Source of the DNA: Bin5 sp965204525
Lineage (GTDB): Bacteria; Chloroflexota; Anaerolineae; Caldilineales; Caldilineaceae
Length of the DNA: 64,000 nt
Direction: 5' to 3'
NCBI GenBank assembly: GCA_965204525.1
Contig: OZ241994.1
Coordinates: 2,852,001 to 2,916,000, forward strand
Made by a program: the position numbers and the translations under genes. This document shows positions 44,111 to 54,790 of this stretch, in pieces. Each line of letters begins with the position of its first letter. Position 1 is the stretch's first letter. The notes under the pieces were generated by a model. The model saw only the letters and a list, made by a program, of their open reading frames with translations, made no database searches and was not told where the DNA came from.

Positions 44111-44231
44111 TTGGTGCACCCTTTCAGGTTTGTCGCGGTTCGCGGCGGGCGGTCAGAGTTGTTGGGTATTGCGTATTGTTCACTTCCGCTACACGCTGCG
44201 GAGCAGAGCAGGCACTCAGCGGGAGCGCAGA

Positions 44232-45500
44232 TCAGCGCAGGCGCCAGGGTTCGGGCGGGGCCACTTTGTCTTGCGGCCGGCCGCTGACGTCGGCGATGGC
44301 GTTGCGCAGGGCGTTCCAGGTGACTTCACTCTTGCTCCAGCGTGCGTCCTCGAAGCTGATGGCCTGGAAGAAGACAACCTCCTCGACGCCCTCTTCCGCG
44401 GCGACGGTGGCCGCCGCATGGACCATTTCCTGCACGCGCGCGGAGGAGGCGCCCCATGCCAGTTGCCAGAGCCGCAGCTGGCATGGACCCTGCAGATGCC
44501 CCTTGGCCCCGCGGATGATGGAACGGTAGATGTCAGGGTCATAGGGCGTTGTCTGCTGCGCCAAGGGTGTGGTCACCAGGAAATCGATCAACCCCTCCCC
44601 GGTCCAGGTATCGTGGTCCTCCAGATTTCCTTCCAGGGGCCCGGCGGCGGGCGCGGTCGCTGCCGACGCACTGCTGTGATCGGATGAAGATCGGACGACT
44701 TTTGCGGGCATGGGTTTTCCCTTGGGAATGCCCATCACACCAAAATCCTGCTCAGGCTGCAGCCATCTTTGCAGCGCCCGCGCCTGCCGCAAGAATTCAG
44801 TAACATAGTTTGACCGAAACTGGAGCCATTCAGGGTCGCTATTGGGGATGGTGAACGGATCGCGGCCGGTTTCGCCCTGGAACGCTTCGATAACCGGAGG
44901 GTCGTAGTGGGCATAGTATGTGCCGTCGGCATCCACGCGCGGCGTGCGATGATCGCCGCCCTTCTGAAAGTCGATGGCGATGCCGTCGAAGCGGTATTCG
45001 AGCATCTCACGCAGGATCGCCAGCCGGAACTCAATTGCCTCGGGATAGGCGAAGGAGAGATTGCCGTTGACGACCTGACCGTCGCGGTTGCGGGTCAGGA
45101 GCTCCGGGTGCTCGCGTGAGAAGCGGGATTCCCAGCCGTGGCCGTGCGCCTCGGCCTGCTCCAGCCAGGCATACGCTTCCATGCCCAGCTCGCGGGCGCG
45201 GTCGATAAACAGCCGCGGCGCATCGTAGGTGTTGAAGTCGTAGGCCTGCGGCCACCACTGCCATTCATGCCCCTTGGTGCCCCAGGATCCTTCGGCCACA
45301 CAGTTTTGCGGCGTCCAGAAATGGATGCCGGGCATGTCCGCCTTGCTGGGGTAGTAGCATTGACACTGGCGCACGCGCAGGTAGATTTTGCGGACGCCGG
45401 CCCAGTGCAGACGGTCGAGCACGATTGAGGCGGCCGGTTTGCCCCACGCCCCGAAGAACCAGGCCCAGTCGAACGGGCTGATAACAGCTGCGAATTTCAT
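44232..45500 (-). CDS. Glycoside-hydrolase-like (GHL10-type) TIM-barrel protein
   Basis: A 422-aa protein starting MKFAAVISPFDWAWFFGAWG. The pattern LDRLHWAGVRKIYLRVRQCQ ... LGMEAYAWLEQAE ... FDGIAIDFQKGGDH matches family-10-like hydrolase proteins (COG1649 relatives), with candidate acidic catalytic residues in FDGIAIDF and in EEVVFFQAISFED. No signal peptide is seen, so it is intracellular and could cut imported oligosaccharides. GGAGG lies upstream of ATG 45500. It follows the oligopeptide-type transporter genes on the same strand. Confidence 0.65.
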   Translation of the reverse strand: MKFAAVISPFDWAWFFGAWGKPAASIVLDRLHWAGVRKIYLRVRQCQCYYPSKADMPGIHFWTPQNCVAEGSWGTKGHEWQWWPQAYDFNTYDAPRLFIDRARELGMEAYAWLEQAEAHGHGWESRFSREHPELLTRNRDGQVVNGNLSFAYPEAIEFRLAILREMLEYRFDGIAIDFQKGGDHRTPRVDADGTYYAHYDPPVIEAFQGETGRDPFTIPNSDPEWLQFRSNYVTEFLRQARALQRWLQPEQDFGVMGIPKGKPMPAKVVRSSSDHSSASAATAPAAGPLEGNLEDHDTWTGEGLIDFLVTTPLAQQTTPYDPDIYRSIIRGAKGHLQGPCQLRLWQLAWGASSARVQEMVHAAATVAAEEGVEEVVFFQAISFEDARWSKSEVTWNALRNAIADVSGRPQDKVAPPEPWRLR

Positions 45501-45559
45501 AGGATCGACCTCCTTGCGTGCGTTCGGAAAGGTGCGGTTGTGGACGGCGCGCTTGGCGT

Positions 45560-46565
45560 TCACATGCCGACAAGCTCGAGTTCGTCGGCGAAATGGCAGG
45601 CGGCGTTGTGACCTTGGCGTGTCATCTTCAGTTCGGGCGTTTCCTCGTCGCAGATCGGCTGCCGGTAGGGGCAGCGCGGCGCGAAGCGGCAGGCTGGCGG
45701 CGGCTGGGCGGGATTGGGTACATCGCCGGTCAGGACGATGCGCTTGCGCCGGCGTCCGTGCTTGGCGACGGGCATAGGAATGGCCGAGAGCAGGGCTTCG
45801 GTATAGGGATGTTGCGGGTTCTGACAGATTGCAACCGTCGGCCCCTGTTCGACGATCTGTCCCAGATACATCACGGCAATGCGGTCGCTGACATGTCGAA
45901 CGACGGCCAGGTCATGGGAGATAAAGAGGTAGGTCAGCCCGAACTGTTCCTGGAGCCGCATGAGCAGGTTCAGTATCTGGGCGCGCACCGAGGCGTCGAG
46001 CGCGGAGACCGGTTCATCGCAGACGACGAACTGCGGTTGCAACGCGAGCGCGCGGGCGATGGCGATGCGCTGGCGCTGTCCGCCGCTGAAGGCATGGGGG
46101 AAGCGCTGCATGTGGTGGGGCTGGAGGCCGACGGTCGTGAGAAGTTGAGCGACACGTTCTTCGAGTTCTTTGCCGCGGGCGGCGCGATGCAGGATCAGCG
46201 GCTCGGCGATGATCGACTTTACGCTCATGCGTGCGTTCAGAGAAGAGAGCGGATCCTGGAATATCATGTTCATGTGGCGGCGGACCTGGCGGCGCAGGTG
46301 GTTCTGGGGCAGGCGGGTGATATCGATCATCTCGGCGCCCACGCGGAAGCCGACGCTTCCGGCGGTGGGATCTTCCAGACGGGTGACGGTGCGTCCCAGT
46401 GTGGATTTGCCGCAGCCTGATTCGCCGACGAGCCCCAGCGTTTCGCCGCCCTTGATAGTGATATCGATGCCGTCGACTGCCCGCACTGTCGCCACCTGGC
46501 GGCGCAGCAGTCCGCGGCGAACGGCAAAGTGGGTGCGCAGGCCTTCGGTTTCGAGCAGGATGTCG

Positions 46566-46579
<14 letters not shown>
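45560..46579 (-). CDS. Oligopeptide-type ABC transporter ATP-binding protein (OppF/DppF)
   Basis: A 339-aa ATPase with Walker A GESGCGKSTLG, Q-loop MIFQDPLSSLNARMS, signature FSGGQRQRIAIARAL, Walker B FVVCDEPVSALD and H-loop FISHDLAVV. The C-terminal Cys-rich segment CRFAPRCPYRQPICDE is the iron-sulfur-type motif of Opp/Dpp ATPases. ATG 46579 overlaps the end of the OppD-like gene by 14 nt. It powers the permease pair upstream. Confidence 0.9.
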
Positions 46580-47627
<1,048 letters not shown>

Positions 47628-47680
47628 CGCAAGAACTCAATGGCGGGGCTTCAGTGCAGCAGTCGGCATCCGGTCACAGG

Positions 47681-48829
47681 TCACTGGCCGGAGAAGGGGT
47701 CGGCGGCATCGCGCAGACCGTCGCCCAGGAAGTTGAAAGAGAGAACGGCGATAGTCAGGAAGAAGACGGGCGCGATCAGCCACGGTTTATGCGCCAGGAC
47801 GGTGATATCCTGCGCCTGTTGCAGGAGGACCCCCCAGCTGACCATGGGCGGCTGGATGCCCAGACCGAGGAAGCTGAGCGCGGTCTCGCCCAGGATCATG
47901 CCCGGTATGGCCAGGGTGGCGGCGACGATCATATAGCTGAGCGTGCCGGGGAAGAGGTGACGGGTTACGATCCACCAGGTGGTGGCGCCGTTGATGCGCC
48001 CGGCCTTGACATAGTCCTCGTTCTGCAGCGAGAGGGTCATGCCGCGTACGATACGGGCAAGCCCGCCCCAGCCGATAGCCGACAGGATCACGGTGATGCC
48101 GAAGAAGACCTGGATCGAGTTCCACTCCGGCGGTATCGCCGCGGACAGGGCGATCCACAGGGGGATGCCGGGGAAACTGATCATCACCTCGATGCCGCGC
48201 TGGATGAGGTCGTCCACGATGCCGCCCAGGTAGCCGGACACGAGCCCGACGATGCCGCCCAGGACAAGGCTGAGTGCGACGCCTACCAGCCCCACCGTCA
48301 GCGAGATGCGCCCACCGTACAGGATCTGTGTCAACAGGTCACGGCCTTGCGTATCGGTCCCCAGGAGGAAGAGCTTCCCCGGGCTTTCGACGCCGAGCAG
48401 ATGCCGGTCCCAGGTCAATCCCAGGAATTTCCAACTCTCCTCTCCCTGCATGAAGAGGCCGACCGGGTAGATTTCCTCTCTATTGGGCACGTAGAGGCGG
48501 CGCAGCGTTTCCGGGTCACGTTCCTGTTTCAGGCCGTAGACGAAGGGGCGCAGGCTGAGGCGCCCATCCGGCTTGATGAAGCGGATGTACTGCGGCGGCA
48601 CGTCGAGAAAGCCGGTGTGGCGTTCGTTGAGCCGGTAGGGCGCGGTGAGTTCGGCGGGCAGCATCAGGGCATAGAGCAGGAGCAGGGCCGTCCCGCCCAC
48701 GACTCCGATCCGGTTGCGCCTGAACCGCCACCAGATCAGACCCCAGTAGGAATAGGCCGCGGCCTCGCTCGCGCCGGAAGATGCCTCTGCCGGCTCGGCA
48801 CACGGTTGCGCGGGCTGAGGACTACTCAT
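47681..48829 (-). CDS. Oligopeptide-type ABC transporter permease (OppC/DppC)
   Basis: A 382-aa membrane protein, longer than usual because a soluble insert of about 90 residues follows the first helix (ERHTGFLDVPPQYIRFIKPD and onward). The insert is common in Chloroflexota homologues. The core has the binding-protein-dependent permease fold with LLGTDTQGRDLLTQILYGGR and the EAA-type loop ending LFPGTLSYMIV. It forms the channel with the OppB-like protein. Confidence 0.9.
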   Translation of the reverse strand: MSSPQPAQPCAEPAEASSGASEAAAYSYWGLIWWRFRRNRIGVVGGTALLLLYALMLPAELTAPYRLNERHTGFLDVPPQYIRFIKPDGRLSLRPFVYGLKQERDPETLRRLYVPNREEIYPVGLFMQGEESWKFLGLTWDRHLLGVESPGKLFLLGTDTQGRDLLTQILYGGRISLTVGLVGVALSLVLGGIVGLVSGYLGGIVDDLIQRGIEVMISFPGIPLWIALSAAIPPEWNSIQVFFGITVILSAIGWGGLARIVRGMTLSLQNEDYVKAGRINGATTWWIVTRHLFPGTLSYMIVAATLAIPGMILGETALSFLGLGIQPPMVSWGVLLQQAQDITVLAHKPWLIAPVFFLTIAVLSFNFLGDGLRDAADPFSGQ

Positions 48830-48899
48830 AGCACATCTGCCAGACTGCAGCGGCCGCCGAAGTTTTCACGGTTCCAAAGTTCTCACGTTACAACAGGTC

Positions 48900-49898
48900 T
48901 CATGGTTCAACCAGGCGGATGCGAGGATCGAGCCAGGCCAGGGTCAGGTCGGCGAGAAAGTTGCCGACGACGAGGGCGCCGCTCAGGATCACCAGGATGC
49001 TGCCGGCCATGTACATGTCTTCGGCAAAGAGGGCGCTCAGGAGAAGGGGGCCGACTGTGGGCAGGCCGAGTACCAGGGCGGTGATGGTTTCGCCGCTGAT
49101 GAGGCCGGGCAGACTCAGTCCCAGACCGCTTACGACCGGGTTGAGGGCGACGCGCAGCGCATGGCGGGTGATGACCCGATTTTCGCTCAGCCCCTTCATG
49201 CGCGCGGTCTGGATGAAGGGTTCGCCGAGCGTATCCAGCATCTGGGCGCGGACGACCCGGATCGTACCTGCAGTGCTTGAGAATCCGACGATAAAGGCCG
49301 GCAGCCAGAGGTGCCTGGCCAGGTCCAGAACCTTTGCCAGTGACCAGTCGGCTGTGATGTATTCGGGAGAGAAGAGGCCGCCAACCGTCGAGGCGTTGAA
49401 GACGGTGACGGCCAGGAAGACAAGAATCAGGGCCAGCAGCATGTTTGGCAGCGCCAGCCCAAGAAAGCCGAGTACGGTAAAGAGATAGTCGGCCCAGGAG
49501 TACTGCTTCATCGCCGAGTAGACGCCAATCGGCAGGGCCAGCGCCAGGCTGAAGACCATAGCGGCGAACGAAATCACCAGTGTCAGGACCAGGCGTTCGC
49601 TGAGCAGCTCGTTGACGTCGGCGCGCATGGCCATGGAGTAGCCCAGGTCGCCGCGCACGAGGCCGGAGATCCAGCGAAGGTACTGGACATAGACGGGTTG
49701 GTCGAGACCGTAGCGGGCGCGCAGACCGGCCAGCGCCGACTCGATCTGTGCACTGGACAGGCGTTGCTCTTCCAGCTGCGATTCGAGCAACGACAGGAAG
49801 TCGCCGGGCGGCAGCTGGATGATCACAAATCCCAATATAGAGACGAGCCAGAGGGTCACCAGCATCTGCACGCTGCGGCGCAGAACAGCCCTACCCAT
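48900..49898 (-). CDS. Oligopeptide-type ABC transporter permease (OppB/DppB)
   Basis: A 332-aa membrane protein with the classical N-terminus (RRSVQMLVTLWLVSILGFVI), LGYSMAMRADVNELLSERL, and the EAA loop region FIQTARMKGLSENRVITRHA. Six helices are expected. It is the second gene after the binding protein in the operon. Confidence 0.9.
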   Translation of the reverse strand: MGRAVLRRSVQMLVTLWLVSILGFVIIQLPPGDFLSLLESQLEEQRLSSAQIESALAGLRARYGLDQPVYVQYLRWISGLVRGDLGYSMAMRADVNELLSERLVLTLVISFAAMVFSLALALPIGVYSAMKQYSWADYLFTVLGFLGLALPNMLLALILVFLAVTVFNASTVGGLFSPEYITADWSLAKVLDLARHLWLPAFIVGFSSTAGTIRVVRAQMLDTLGEPFIQTARMKGLSENRVITRHALRVALNPVVSGLGLSLPGLISGETITALVLGLPTVGPLLLSALFAEDMYMAGSILVILSGALVVGNFLADLTLAWLDPRIRLVEP

Positions 49899-49974
49899 CG
49901 TTCCCCCTGTACTGCAGTTGCCAGCGGCTAGCGGGAGGTGCAGTTACCTACCACTAACCACTGGCATCCGTTGT

Positions 49975-51912
49975 CTATTGCTCGTAGTACCACTGTTCGA
50001 AGCGCAGGTACTCGCTTTCGCCCTGCGAAATGGCGGCCGGGGAGACCTGGCCGGGTACATTGCGCAGGTTGCCGTTGATAATCAGGATCGCCGGCGAGTT
50101 GGCGACCGTGCCGATCTGGAAGAGCTGATCGGCCAGGATCACACGATACTCGTGGAAGGCCATCTGCGACTCTTCCTTGTCCTGCGACTGTTCCGCAAGC
50201 TGCTGCAAGTCGGCCAGTTCCTTCAACTTGCCCTGCGGCTCAATGCCGCGGCGCTCATCCTCCGCGGCCGACTGGACCCAGTCATACGCGCCGCGGGCGA
50301 ATTGGCGCAGCGACATGCCGTAGCGCCAGTAGCCGGTCCAGCCGCCGGTGCTGGGGTTCAGCCTGATCTGCCAGTCATTGGCGTTGAGCAGCTCGCTATG
50401 CAGCTTTCTCTCAACCGGCTTGGCGACGACGCGCAGACCGATTTCACGCCAGTTGTCGGTGGCGATCTCGGCGGTTTCATCGGAGCCGATGCCCCAGCCC
50501 GAGCGCAGCATCAGAATGATGGTGAGCGGGCTGCCGTCCGCCAGCGTGCGCATGCCGTCCGAGTCGCGCTGGTCGAGGCCGATGCCGTCCAGGAGCGCGT
50601 TGGCCGCGTCCGGGTCGCGGGTGGCGTAGGCGCCGTCGATGGCCTCGTCAAAGACGCCCGGGGGGCTGAATCCGTGGCCCGGCCGGCCCAGGCCCAGGTG
50701 GATCGACTCGTTCATCAGTTCGCGGTCCAGCGCCAGGGAGAGGGCGCGCCGGAAGTCGGCGGTGTGCAGCAGCTCCGCGATGGCGGCCTCGCCGACATAG
50801 TTCTGGTTGATCATAAAGGTCTGGCGGCCGTTGAATACGTCGTCGAAGAAGGTGATCTGCAGGTTAAGCTCTTCCTCTTTCTCCTTGAAGACGGGGAAGT
50901 CGCTGGGGCGGACGACACGGAAGAGGATATCGGTCTCGCCGGCCAGAGTTTTGGCCTTGAGGAGCTCGGCATCCCCATCGTATTTGTCCAGGCCCTCGAT
51001 GTAGTCGATGTAGGGGAGCTGGTTGCCCTCGGGGTCGACGCCGAAGTAGTAGGGATTGCGCTCAAACAGCACGTACTGCCCCTCTTTATAGTCGATTGAC
51101 TTCCAGGCGTTGACGGTTGGGGCGTCGGGGTCCTTCACGATCCACTGATTCTGGTGCAGGACATCGCGCAGTTTGTCGAACTCCTCCTGCGCCTTGTCGG
51201 CGGCGGTGTCGTTGTAATTGGGGTGGAACTGCTTGAAGTAGTGGGCCGGCAGGCCGTAGAAGCCGTAGCTCCAGGCGCCGCGCGAGCTCAGCAGGAAGGA
51301 AGGCCGCGGCTCGGCGAACTCGAAGCGGACGGTGGTGTCGTCAACCTTGACCACGGTGTCGGTCTCCGTGTTCATGCCGGACACCCGGTAGGGCTGCACG
51401 TTGTACTCGGACTGCACAATGTCGTTCCACCAGAAGAGGATGTCATCTGCGCCATAGGGGTGGCCGTCGGACCATTTCATCCCCTCACGCAAGTGGAAGG
51501 TGATGCTGGTGAAATCATCGGCCCAGTCCCAGCCCTTGGCGACCTGGGGCAGGAATGTGTCGCGATCGTTGTGCAGGCGCTGCAGCAGGCCCTGCTCGAA
51601 GAAGACATCCCAGGCATGGGGCCCGCGCAGGGTGCCGCCGTACTGGCCGATCGAGTCTTCAGGCTCGAGCACCAGTACATCGGCGGGCAGACGCTCTTCC
51701 AGGGGTGGCAGCGTACCGGCCTCTACCATCTCGGCCAGCATCGGCGCTTCCGGACCGGACATCTCGGGAGCGGGGGCTTCTTCGGCGGCCGGCGCAGCCG
51801 CGGGTTCGGCCGGCGCCGGGGCAACGGCGGGCCCACAGCCCGCCAGGATCATCGCGAAAAGGGTGACTACGGATACCCAACTGAAAACACGGGCTCGTCT
51901 TTGGACAGTCAT
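49975..51912 (-). CDS. Oligopeptide-type solute-binding lipoprotein (SBP family 5)
   Basis: A 645-aa protein with signal helix and lipobox MILAGC, then an Ala/Pro/Glu-rich linker. The mature part has family 5 signatures such as FTSITFHLREGMKWSDGHPY, DDILFWWNDI and FRRALSLALDRELMNE. Family 5 proteins bind peptides, but in Chloroflexota and Thermotogota many bind oligosaccharides. The surrounding glycan genes favour a sugar ligand (inference). It heads the transporter operon and is followed by a spacer of about 75 nt with short repeats. Confidence 0.9.
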   Translation of the reverse strand: MTVQRRARVFSWVSVVTLFAMILAGCGPAVAPAPAEPAAAPAAEEAPAPEMSGPEAPMLAEMVEAGTLPPLEERLPADVLVLEPEDSIGQYGGTLRGPHAWDVFFEQGLLQRLHNDRDTFLPQVAKGWDWADDFTSITFHLREGMKWSDGHPYGADDILFWWNDIVQSEYNVQPYRVSGMNTETDTVVKVDDTTVRFEFAEPRPSFLLSSRGAWSYGFYGLPAHYFKQFHPNYNDTAADKAQEEFDKLRDVLHQNQWIVKDPDAPTVNAWKSIDYKEGQYVLFERNPYYFGVDPEGNQLPYIDYIEGLDKYDGDAELLKAKTLAGETDILFRVVRPSDFPVFKEKEEELNLQITFFDDVFNGRQTFMINQNYVGEAAIAELLHTADFRRALSLALDRELMNESIHLGLGRPGHGFSPPGVFDEAIDGAYATRDPDAANALLDGIGLDQRDSDGMRTLADGSPLTIILMLRSGWGIGSDETAEIATDNWREIGLRVVAKPVERKLHSELLNANDWQIRLNPSTGGWTGYWRYGMSLRQFARGAYDWVQSAAEDERRGIEPQGKLKELADLQQLAEQSQDKEESQMAFHEYRVILADQLFQIGTVANSPAILIINGNLRNVPGQVSPAAISQGESEYLRFEQWYYEQ

Positions 51913-52024
51913 TTCGTGCCTCCTCCTTTTCAGTTCAGCCTAGTGCGTTGCGATCAGTCCGCGAGTCCTTTTACCTCCTTTCTGCGCTTGTCTCCAGTGG
52001 GGGGACCGTCACAAAAACCATGAA

Positions 52025-52873
52025 CTAGGAACCAAAGAGTTCCGGCCAGTAGGCGCCTTCGAACTTGTCGCCGTATTGCTTGCCCAGGCGCTGCATCTCC
52101 TGGGCGCACTGGTGGTTGTCGGCCTGGTCGCCGGTTTGGCGCCAGAGGCATTCATCGGCCTGGATGTGGATGGCGATGGCGCGGCGGTGCTGGCGGTGGG
52201 CGAGGTTGGGGCCGGAGCCGTGCAGGGTGAGGCAGTGGTGGAAGTTGACGCGGCCCGCCTGCATATTGAGCGGGGCGGTCTCGTACTCGGCCCCCTCCGG
52301 CATGTACTGGCGGATCACCCTCTCCTGCTCGGCCATGTCGTAGCGGCCGAAGTGGCTGTACTCGGCGTGCCAGCCCCATTTGTGGCTTCCCTTGACAAAG
52401 TACATCGTCCCAATCTCGGGGTTGACCTCCTGCAGCGGGATCCAGGCGGTGAGCATCTGGGGCCGGTCGCTGCTGCGCCAGTAGTTGTAGTCCTGGTGCC
52501 AGGCGACGTTGGCGGAGACGTGACCGCCGGCCGGTTTCGTGAGAATCTGCTCGTGCCAGAGGCGCACGGCGGGCGTGTCGAGAAGCTGGGCGGCGAGCTG
52601 GCCGATACGCGGGTTGATGACGGCGTCGGCGAGGACGGGGTTGCACCAGTGGGAGTTGTCGACCTTGTGGAGGGCGTAGGGGTCGTCGCCGGGGCTCCAG
52701 AAGCGGGCGAGGGGTTCGCGGCCGGTCTCGTAGCGGCCGGCGTTGACTTCGTCGACGGCGTAGGCTAGTTCTTCCTGCTGGCGGGCGTCGAATATCTCGG
52801 GGCCGAGCCAGTAACCGTCTTCTGCGAAGCGGGTTCGCGCCTGTTCGTCAACCACCATCTCGGCGACAGTCAT
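52025..52873 (-). CDS. Phytanoyl-CoA dioxygenase (PhyH) family protein
   Basis: A 282-aa Fe(II)/2-oxoglutarate oxygenase. The metal site is visible as HxD in NVAWHQDYNYW and the distal His in CLTLHGSGPNLAHRQH, and the 2OG-binding Arg is likely in HRRAIAIH. These enzymes hydroxylate diverse small molecules, so the substrate cannot be deduced. It lies between the sugar transporter and the oligopeptide-type transporter on the same strand, which suggests it modifies the imported compound. Confidence 0.85.
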   Translation of the reverse strand: MTVAEMVVDEQARTRFAEDGYWLGPEIFDARQQEELAYAVDEVNAGRYETGREPLARFWSPGDDPYALHKVDNSHWCNPVLADAVINPRIGQLAAQLLDTPAVRLWHEQILTKPAGGHVSANVAWHQDYNYWRSSDRPQMLTAWIPLQEVNPEIGTMYFVKGSHKWGWHAEYSHFGRYDMAEQERVIRQYMPEGAEYETAPLNMQAGRVNFHHCLTLHGSGPNLAHRQHRRAIAIHIQADECLWRQTGDQADNHQCAQEMQRLGKQYGDKFEGAYWPELFGS

Positions 52874-52916
52874 TCCTCGTTCCTCCTGTAAACGTTTCCC
52901 TTACTGAAATTCATAA

Positions 52917-53810
52917 TCAGCCCTTGAGGCCGGTCAGGGCGATACCTTCGATGAAGTAGCGCTGCAGGAAGAAGAAGAGCAGCACGACGGGCAGCACCAT
53001 CATCACTGAGGCGGCCATAAGCTGCTGCCATTCGACGGTGGCCTGCGTCTTGTAGAAGTCCTGCAGCCCCAGGGCCAGCGGCTTTTTGTCCTGGCTGTTG
53101 ATGTAGATGAGGGGGCCGAGGAAGTCGTTCCAGGTGAACTGGAACTGGAAGATGGCCACGGTGGTCAACGCCGGTTTGGAGAGGGGGAGCATGATGCGCC
53201 AGTACTGGCCGAACTCGGAACAGCCGTCGATGCGGGCGGCGTCGAAGAGCTCCTGCGGGATGCTCATGAAGAACTGGCGCAGGAGGAAGATGAAGAAGGC
53301 GTTGCCGAGGAAGGCGGGTACCCAGAGCGGCCGCAGCGTATCGACCCAGTCGAGGGAGCGGAAGACGAGAAAGAGGGGGATCATGGTGACGTGGGCGGGC
53401 AGCATCATCGTCGCCAGGAGGACGGCGAAGAGGACGCGGCTGCCGGGGGCGCGGTAGCGGGCGAAGGCGTAGGCTACGATCGAACAGGAGAAAAGGACGC
53501 CGAGGACGTTGAGCACGGCCAGGTAGAGAGAGTTGAAGAAGTAGCGTATGAGGGGGACTGCTTCGAGGGCATCGCCGTAGTGCTTCAACTCGACCGGCGA
53601 GGGGATGAGGGCCGGCGGCCAGATGAAGAGCTGCGTGTCGGTCTTGAGCGAGGTGATGATGAGCCAGTAGAAGGGGAAGGCGAAGAAAAGCCCACCGACC
53701 AGCACGACGACGTGCACCCCCAGCGTCTCGATCAGACGCGCGGTGCGGTAGATGCTGAACGGGGCCGCGGCCTTAACCGGGGCCTCCTCCACGCCTCTAT
53801 TGACCGCCAT
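52917..53810 (-). CDS. Sugar ABC transporter permease, MalG type
   Basis: A 297-aa membrane protein with six predicted helices, EAA loop FDAARIDGCSEFGQYWRIML and the typical C-terminus YFIEGIALTGLKG. Its ATG overlaps the end of the MalF-type permease gene by 14 nt. It forms the channel with that subunit for the binding protein encoded at 54791. Confidence 0.9.
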   Translation of the reverse strand: MAVNRGVEEAPVKAAAPFSIYRTARLIETLGVHVVVLVGGLFFAFPFYWLIITSLKTDTQLFIWPPALIPSPVELKHYGDALEAVPLIRYFFNSLYLAVLNVLGVLFSCSIVAYAFARYRAPGSRVLFAVLLATMMLPAHVTMIPLFLVFRSLDWVDTLRPLWVPAFLGNAFFIFLLRQFFMSIPQELFDAARIDGCSEFGQYWRIMLPLSKPALTTVAIFQFQFTWNDFLGPLIYINSQDKKPLALGLQDFYKTQATVEWQQLMAASVMMVLPVVLLFFFLQRYFIEGIALTGLKG

Positions 53811-54702
53811 AGTGGACCCACCTTAAGCTCAGCCTGAACTGGATATAGGTCAGGGCGACGATGACAACGAACAGCAGCCAGGCCATAGCCGAGGCATAAC
53901 CCATCTTGAAATAGTTGAAGGCGTGGCGGTAGAGGTAGAGCACATAGAAGAGCGTGGAATCGGCCGGCCCGCCCTCGGTCATAATGTAGGCCTGGGTGAA
54001 GACCTGGAAGCTGTTGATAAAGCCGATCACCACTACAAAGAAGATGGCCGGCGAGATCATCGGTATGGTGACGTGCCAGAACTTGCGCAATCTGTTGGCG
54101 CCGTCCAGCTCGGCGGCCTCGTAGAGATGGGTGGGTACGCCCTGGAGCGCGGCGAGAAAGATGACCATGTTGATGCCGACGCCGGTCAGGTTCATGATGA
54201 CAAGGCCGGGCTTGGACCAGGCGGGGTCGCCGAGCCAGTTGGGCCCCTTGATGGAGAGGAAGTAGAGGAGCGTGTTGATGAGGCCGAAACGGGGCTGGAG
54301 AAGCCAGATCCAGAGAATCGAGACGGCTACCAGGGGCATGATGGCGGGTACATAGAAGGCGGAACGGAGGAAGGAGCGCCCGCGCAGGTCGCCGCGGTTG
54401 AGGACCATGGCCAGCCCGAGGCCGGCGGCCATCGAGGTGGGCACTGCGAGGGCGGCGTAGTAGGCAGTGTTCCAGATGGAGATGCCGAGGAGATTGTCCT
54501 CGAACATGGCGCTGTAGTTGCTGAGGCCCATGAAGCGGGTTGGGAGCAGGACGGAGTAGTTGGTCAGGCTGAGCCAGAAGGATGCGATCATGGGGCCGAA
54601 GTAGAAGAGCAGGAAGCCCAGAATCCACGGGGATGCGAAGACGTAAAACCAGAAGGTCTCGCGTGCCCGCAAACTTCTGAGGATGGGCGTTCTCTTCACC
54701 AT
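53797..54702 (-). CDS. Sugar ABC transporter permease, MalF type
   Basis: A 301-aa membrane protein starting MVKRTPILRSLRARETFWFY. It has ASPWILGFLLFYFGPMIASF, EAA loop YEAAELDGANRLRKFWHVTI and the late motif GFINSFQVFTQAYIMTEGG, typical of MalF/UgpA-like permeases. The frame is open to 54777, but ATG 54702 gives the normal N-terminus. A hairpin (AGTGGCTAG/CTAGCCACT) lies between it and the binding-protein gene. Confidence 0.9.
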   Translation of the reverse strand: MVKRTPILRSLRARETFWFYVFASPWILGFLLFYFGPMIASFWLSLTNYSVLLPTRFMGLSNYSAMFEDNLLGISIWNTAYYAALAVPTSMAAGLGLAMVLNRGDLRGRSFLRSAFYVPAIMPLVAVSILWIWLLQPRFGLINTLLYFLSIKGPNWLGDPAWSKPGLVIMNLTGVGINMVIFLAALQGVPTHLYEAAELDGANRLRKFWHVTIPMISPAIFFVVVIGFINSFQVFTQAYIMTEGGPADSTLFYVLYLYRHAFNYFKMGYASAMAWLLFVVIVALTYIQFRLSLRWVHYGGQ

Positions 54703-54743
54703 TGTGCAGCACCCCAACAGCGGAGAAGAAGAGAGAGGAAAAA

Positions 54744-54778
54744 AGTGGCTAGCGGCAGAAGACCGACCACTAGCCACT
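54744..54778 (-). promoter_or_regulatory. Hairpin between sugar-binding and permease genes
   Basis: AGTGGCTAG and CTAGCCACT form a 9-bp stem in the gap between the binding-protein stop (54791) and the permease start (54702). It lacks a clear T-run on the minus strand. It probably acts as an mRNA-stabilising or attenuating structure. Confidence 0.45.
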
Positions 54779-54790
54779 GACTGCTGGATT